NCBI GenBank assembly: GCA_021234155.1
Contig: JAJEKV010000025.1
Coordinates: forward strand, 16,733,094-16,797,093
Direction of reading: 5' to 3'
DNA length: 64,000 bases
Source: Isoetes taiwanensis
Taxonomy: Eukaryota > Streptophyta > Lycopodiopsida > Isoetales > Isoetaceae
The translations under genes were made by a program, and so were the position numbers. Positions 61,511-64,000 of the stretch are shown here, piece after piece (the stretch's first letter is position 1; the number at the start of each line of letters is the position of its first letter). The notes under the pieces are model-generated. The model made no database searches. It was not told the origin of the DNA and saw nothing but the letters and a program-made list of their open reading frames with translations.

Positions 61511-62583
61511 CCCGTTAGCAGGCATGTAATTTACATTTCATTATTGATGCTTATGGAGAATATTCTAATTGATCATTATATGAGAAATAAATACTATGTA
61601 TGAGGAGTTTATACTAAATTCATGTGACAAAACCAAAGGGCATCAGTTTCTATGAGGGTTTCTGAAAGGAGGCAGAAGGAGTAATTTTTGGGCAGTTTTG
61701 CTGGCCGAAATTTGGGGCATCATATCTCGACAACCCGAGATCCAATTCAGGTAATTCTTACTTTGTTGGAAAGATTTTCAAATTAGCTTTCCGGATTGGT
61801 CTGATAAGGCCGAAATACATCCGCATGAAGGAGATATGGCAGAAAGAGTGAAGTTGTATCAGAATTGACTGCACCATTGTATCTCTTTGTGCAGCTTGCT
61901 TCCTGAAGTCTAGGAGGAGGGGATATTTTGAGAAGAAAACAGGTATAAAGAGTCAAAGGATCGTCATTGAAGTGGTTCTCAGGTGGGTGGTTTTTCGCTT
62001 ACACCAGGGGAAGCTTAGATTGCTTAGATTGTTCTTGTTGTTGAAAGAGAATTATGAGGTTCTTTAACCATGTGATACTAAGTGACAATGCCATTTTAGT
62101 AGATGCTTATATGAACTAACAAAGCAAATTAATCCAGTGAAATTTAACCATCTGGGATGTTTAAGGAAGAGATAAGTCCTAACTCGTCTCACTTTCAAAG
62201 TAGACCACACTTAGAGATGTTATTAGTCCTAAGTTCAAATGAGCAATCTGGGATTCTTCAAGCAAACTTAGCACTAGGTTAAGAGATAAGGCTTACTCTG
62301 ATTAGGCCTAGACTGAATTTTGGAAATTTCACCTGGGGGCTATACTTATATTGAAGTAATTGACTTGGATTAAGAAACAGGGTTTCTCAATAAGTCAATG
62401 TTCTTCGAAATACATTGATTTTCTAGTACAGAAATCAAGAAATCTTGTTTCTGAATGATAGCTAGCTATCAAGGGGATGGCACTTAATTGCCCAACTCTA
62501 GTAGTAGGAATACTACTCCCGCATGGAATCGCTTAGCCACATTACGGCTTAAGGTACATTCCGTCTATTACTGGTCACAGACC
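61511..62583. other. No gene seen
   Basis: No supported ORF. The stretch could be non-coding sequence of the gypsy element whose integrase is at the right edge, but no LTR ends were identified. Confidence 0.3.
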
Positions 62584-62823
62584 AGGGAGAAGCATGATAT
62601 GTATTGTCATACTTCGGGGTTTCAAGGTAATGCATTTTAAAATTAAGATTTTGTTCGTATGTTTTAATTTAAATGTTTTGATTCACTCTAACAATTTCAT
62701 TAGAGGGAGAAGCATGATATGTATTGTCATACTTCGGGGTTTCAAGGTAATGCATTTTAAAATTAAGATTTTGTTCGTATGTTTTAATTTAAATGTTTTG
62801 ATTCACTCTAACAATTTCATTAG
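62584..62823. repeat. Perfect tandem duplication, 120-bp unit x2
   Basis: 62584-62703 and 62704-62823 are identical base for base (agggagaagcatgatatg start, caatttcattag end). The identity makes the open frame across it repeat its peptide. Either a very recent duplication or an assembly artefact. Confidence 0.95.
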
Positions 62824-63719
62824 ATTACTTTATTTGATATTGGTTAGAAAATCTCTACATACTTTGTTGTAGGCAAGGAAAGTTCTGAGTCAAATTCTGG
62901 ATGAGAATTGACCATGAGTTATTTTGGGATTATACAATATGTATACCCTAAGACACTTACACCAGTGTGTTCAATCCGAATTTTGGATCAAACATACGCG
63001 CTGCACATTACTCGAGCTGGGATTAAGTAACTGCAATAGTACTACTTTTGCAAAGTAATACGTATGGAAAATCTATTGAAGTAATGACTATGTGCAGACA
63101 AAGAGGATTCATCCGAATTGGCTCTTGCGACACATAATTCATGAGAAAATTCGTTAGAAAACGAGAATGTCCTGACAATTGTACTTCAATAATTATTCCG
63201 GCTGCAAGGAATTGCTTTCATGAACATTCCTTCTAGGAGGGAAGAGAAGGTTTCATGATGCAAGGACGGGCAAGTTAAGGATAAGTTTGGGGATTGAAAA
63301 ATTTTCTTGACGTAGTTGCGTAGTGCTGGAACCATGTGAGTTCAATGGAATTCAAAACTTCATAACGGATCTCTTGATGAGAGTTCAAGACTATAACATT
63401 GATATTTGAATTTGAATGGAGAGTGCTATTCTTGACAAGGCCAAGTAGTTGCAGCATTAGTAGTTCGAATTGAGTTATAATTGCTTGGATAAGGCAAGCA
63501 TAGTAATTGTGCTTGTGAAAAGATATAGTCGTAAGACGGGCAGGGTTATATGTAACCATATGAACCTCTAGTCGGCATTCATATGTGGAAAGCATAACTG
63601 TATCACCTGGCATGTGATAGGATTTATGAGTCAGCTGTAGTGTAACCATGACAAATTGTATGCTTGACTAGTGGCGTGAGCCTTAGTACAACATGTATAC
63701 ATGGGTAAGATACCTTAGT
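62824..63719. other. No gene resolved
   Basis: Probably decayed pol sequence leading into the integrase that follows, but no motif could be read. Confidence 0.3.
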
Positions 63720-64000
63720 TATTAAGGTATGAATCGGTTAAGAGGTTCTACTACTGGCTAGAGTTGTAAGATCAAGTCAAGGACTTGGTAAGCCACTGTT
63801 TGGTGTGTCAAGCTATGAAGGCGGATCATGGGAAATCTCCGGGGTTATTGCAACCACTTCCTATACCAAATGAACGCGGGAAGAGCGTGAGTATGGACTT
63901 TATAGTCGCATTGCCCAGAACTGCTAGGCAACATACTCAAATTTTGGTAGTAGTGGATCGGTTATCATAGCATTAAAAGGGAAGGCTACGGGACATGATG
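63720..64000 (+). pseudogene. pol: gypsy integrase fragment at the right edge
   Basis: FYYWL near 63748, an in-frame stop at 63766-63768, then HCLVCQAMKADHGKSPGLLQ, PLPIPNERGKSVSMDFIV and ILVVVDRLS. This is the CxxC end of the HHCC zinc domain and the first Asp of the DDE core. A TAG at 63968 breaks it, and the rest lies beyond the window. It belongs to a different copy and subfamily from the element at 1970-8865 (QPLPIPNERGKSVSMDF versus AVPNAKWEVAAMDF). Confidence 0.8.

Noticed and set aside
62594-62872. Open frame of 92 codons with a duplicated 40-residue peptide
   Set aside because: The repetition comes from the exact 120-bp DNA duplication (its length is a multiple of 3); composition is AT-driven.

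Overview
This window looks like nuclear DNA of a land plant. It holds spliced plant-type genes (a complete serine palmitoyltransferase LCB1 gene and a complete 60S ribosomal protein L44/eL42 gene). It also holds chromodomain Ty3/gypsy and Ty1/copia retrotransposons, L1-like and other LINEs, Helitrons and foldback elements. Several features would fit a non-seed plant such as a fern or lycophyte (a TIR-kinase-glucanase fusion, HUH Rep-type transposon relics, a compact LINE family), but the clade is inference; only 'embryophyte' is well supported. All recognition here is by reading the sequence; no database search was possible.

Layout. 1-8865: a decayed chromodomain gypsy element with an unusual upstream ORF region (406-1968) and its 3' LTR (7381-8865). 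8866-10024: minus-strand Helitron termini in head-to-tail order around a degenerate repeat array. 11477-13165 (+) and 18022-19150 (-): two decayed, oppositely oriented copies of an HUH Rep-like (Replitron-like) gene. A copia element (about 13240-17270) and a foldback centre (about 17915) lie between them. 20110-21390: tandem duplications, a Rab GTPase exon fragment and a pol III B-box. 22041-25523: a spliced gene that fuses a TIR domain, a protein kinase and the N-terminal part of a plant GH5 glucanase. 25524-30567: gene-poor, with a large inverted-repeat element. 30568-32232: a LINE insertion with target-site duplication and an internal inversion of twin-priming type. 32218-42573: gene-poor, with a minus-strand copia relic (36650-38341), primer binding sites and repeats. 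42574-43179: the L44 gene. 43180-51060: gene-poor, with tandem duplications. 51060-53583: a LINE fragment followed by a complete non-autonomous Helitron. 55645-59181 (-): the LCB1 gene, with a perfect foldback element 186 bp upstream of its start codon. 60545-61510 (-): a second LINE relic of the family seen at 51060. 62584-62823: a perfect 120-bp tandem duplication. 63720-64000: a gypsy integrase that runs off the window.

Two genes look intact and housekeeping: L44 (cytosolic ribosome) and LCB1 (first step of sphingolipid synthesis in the ER). The TIR-kinase-GH5 gene keeps one reading frame through all eight inferred exons but lacks the 3' half of the glucanase. Most other coding sequence is decaying mobile DNA.
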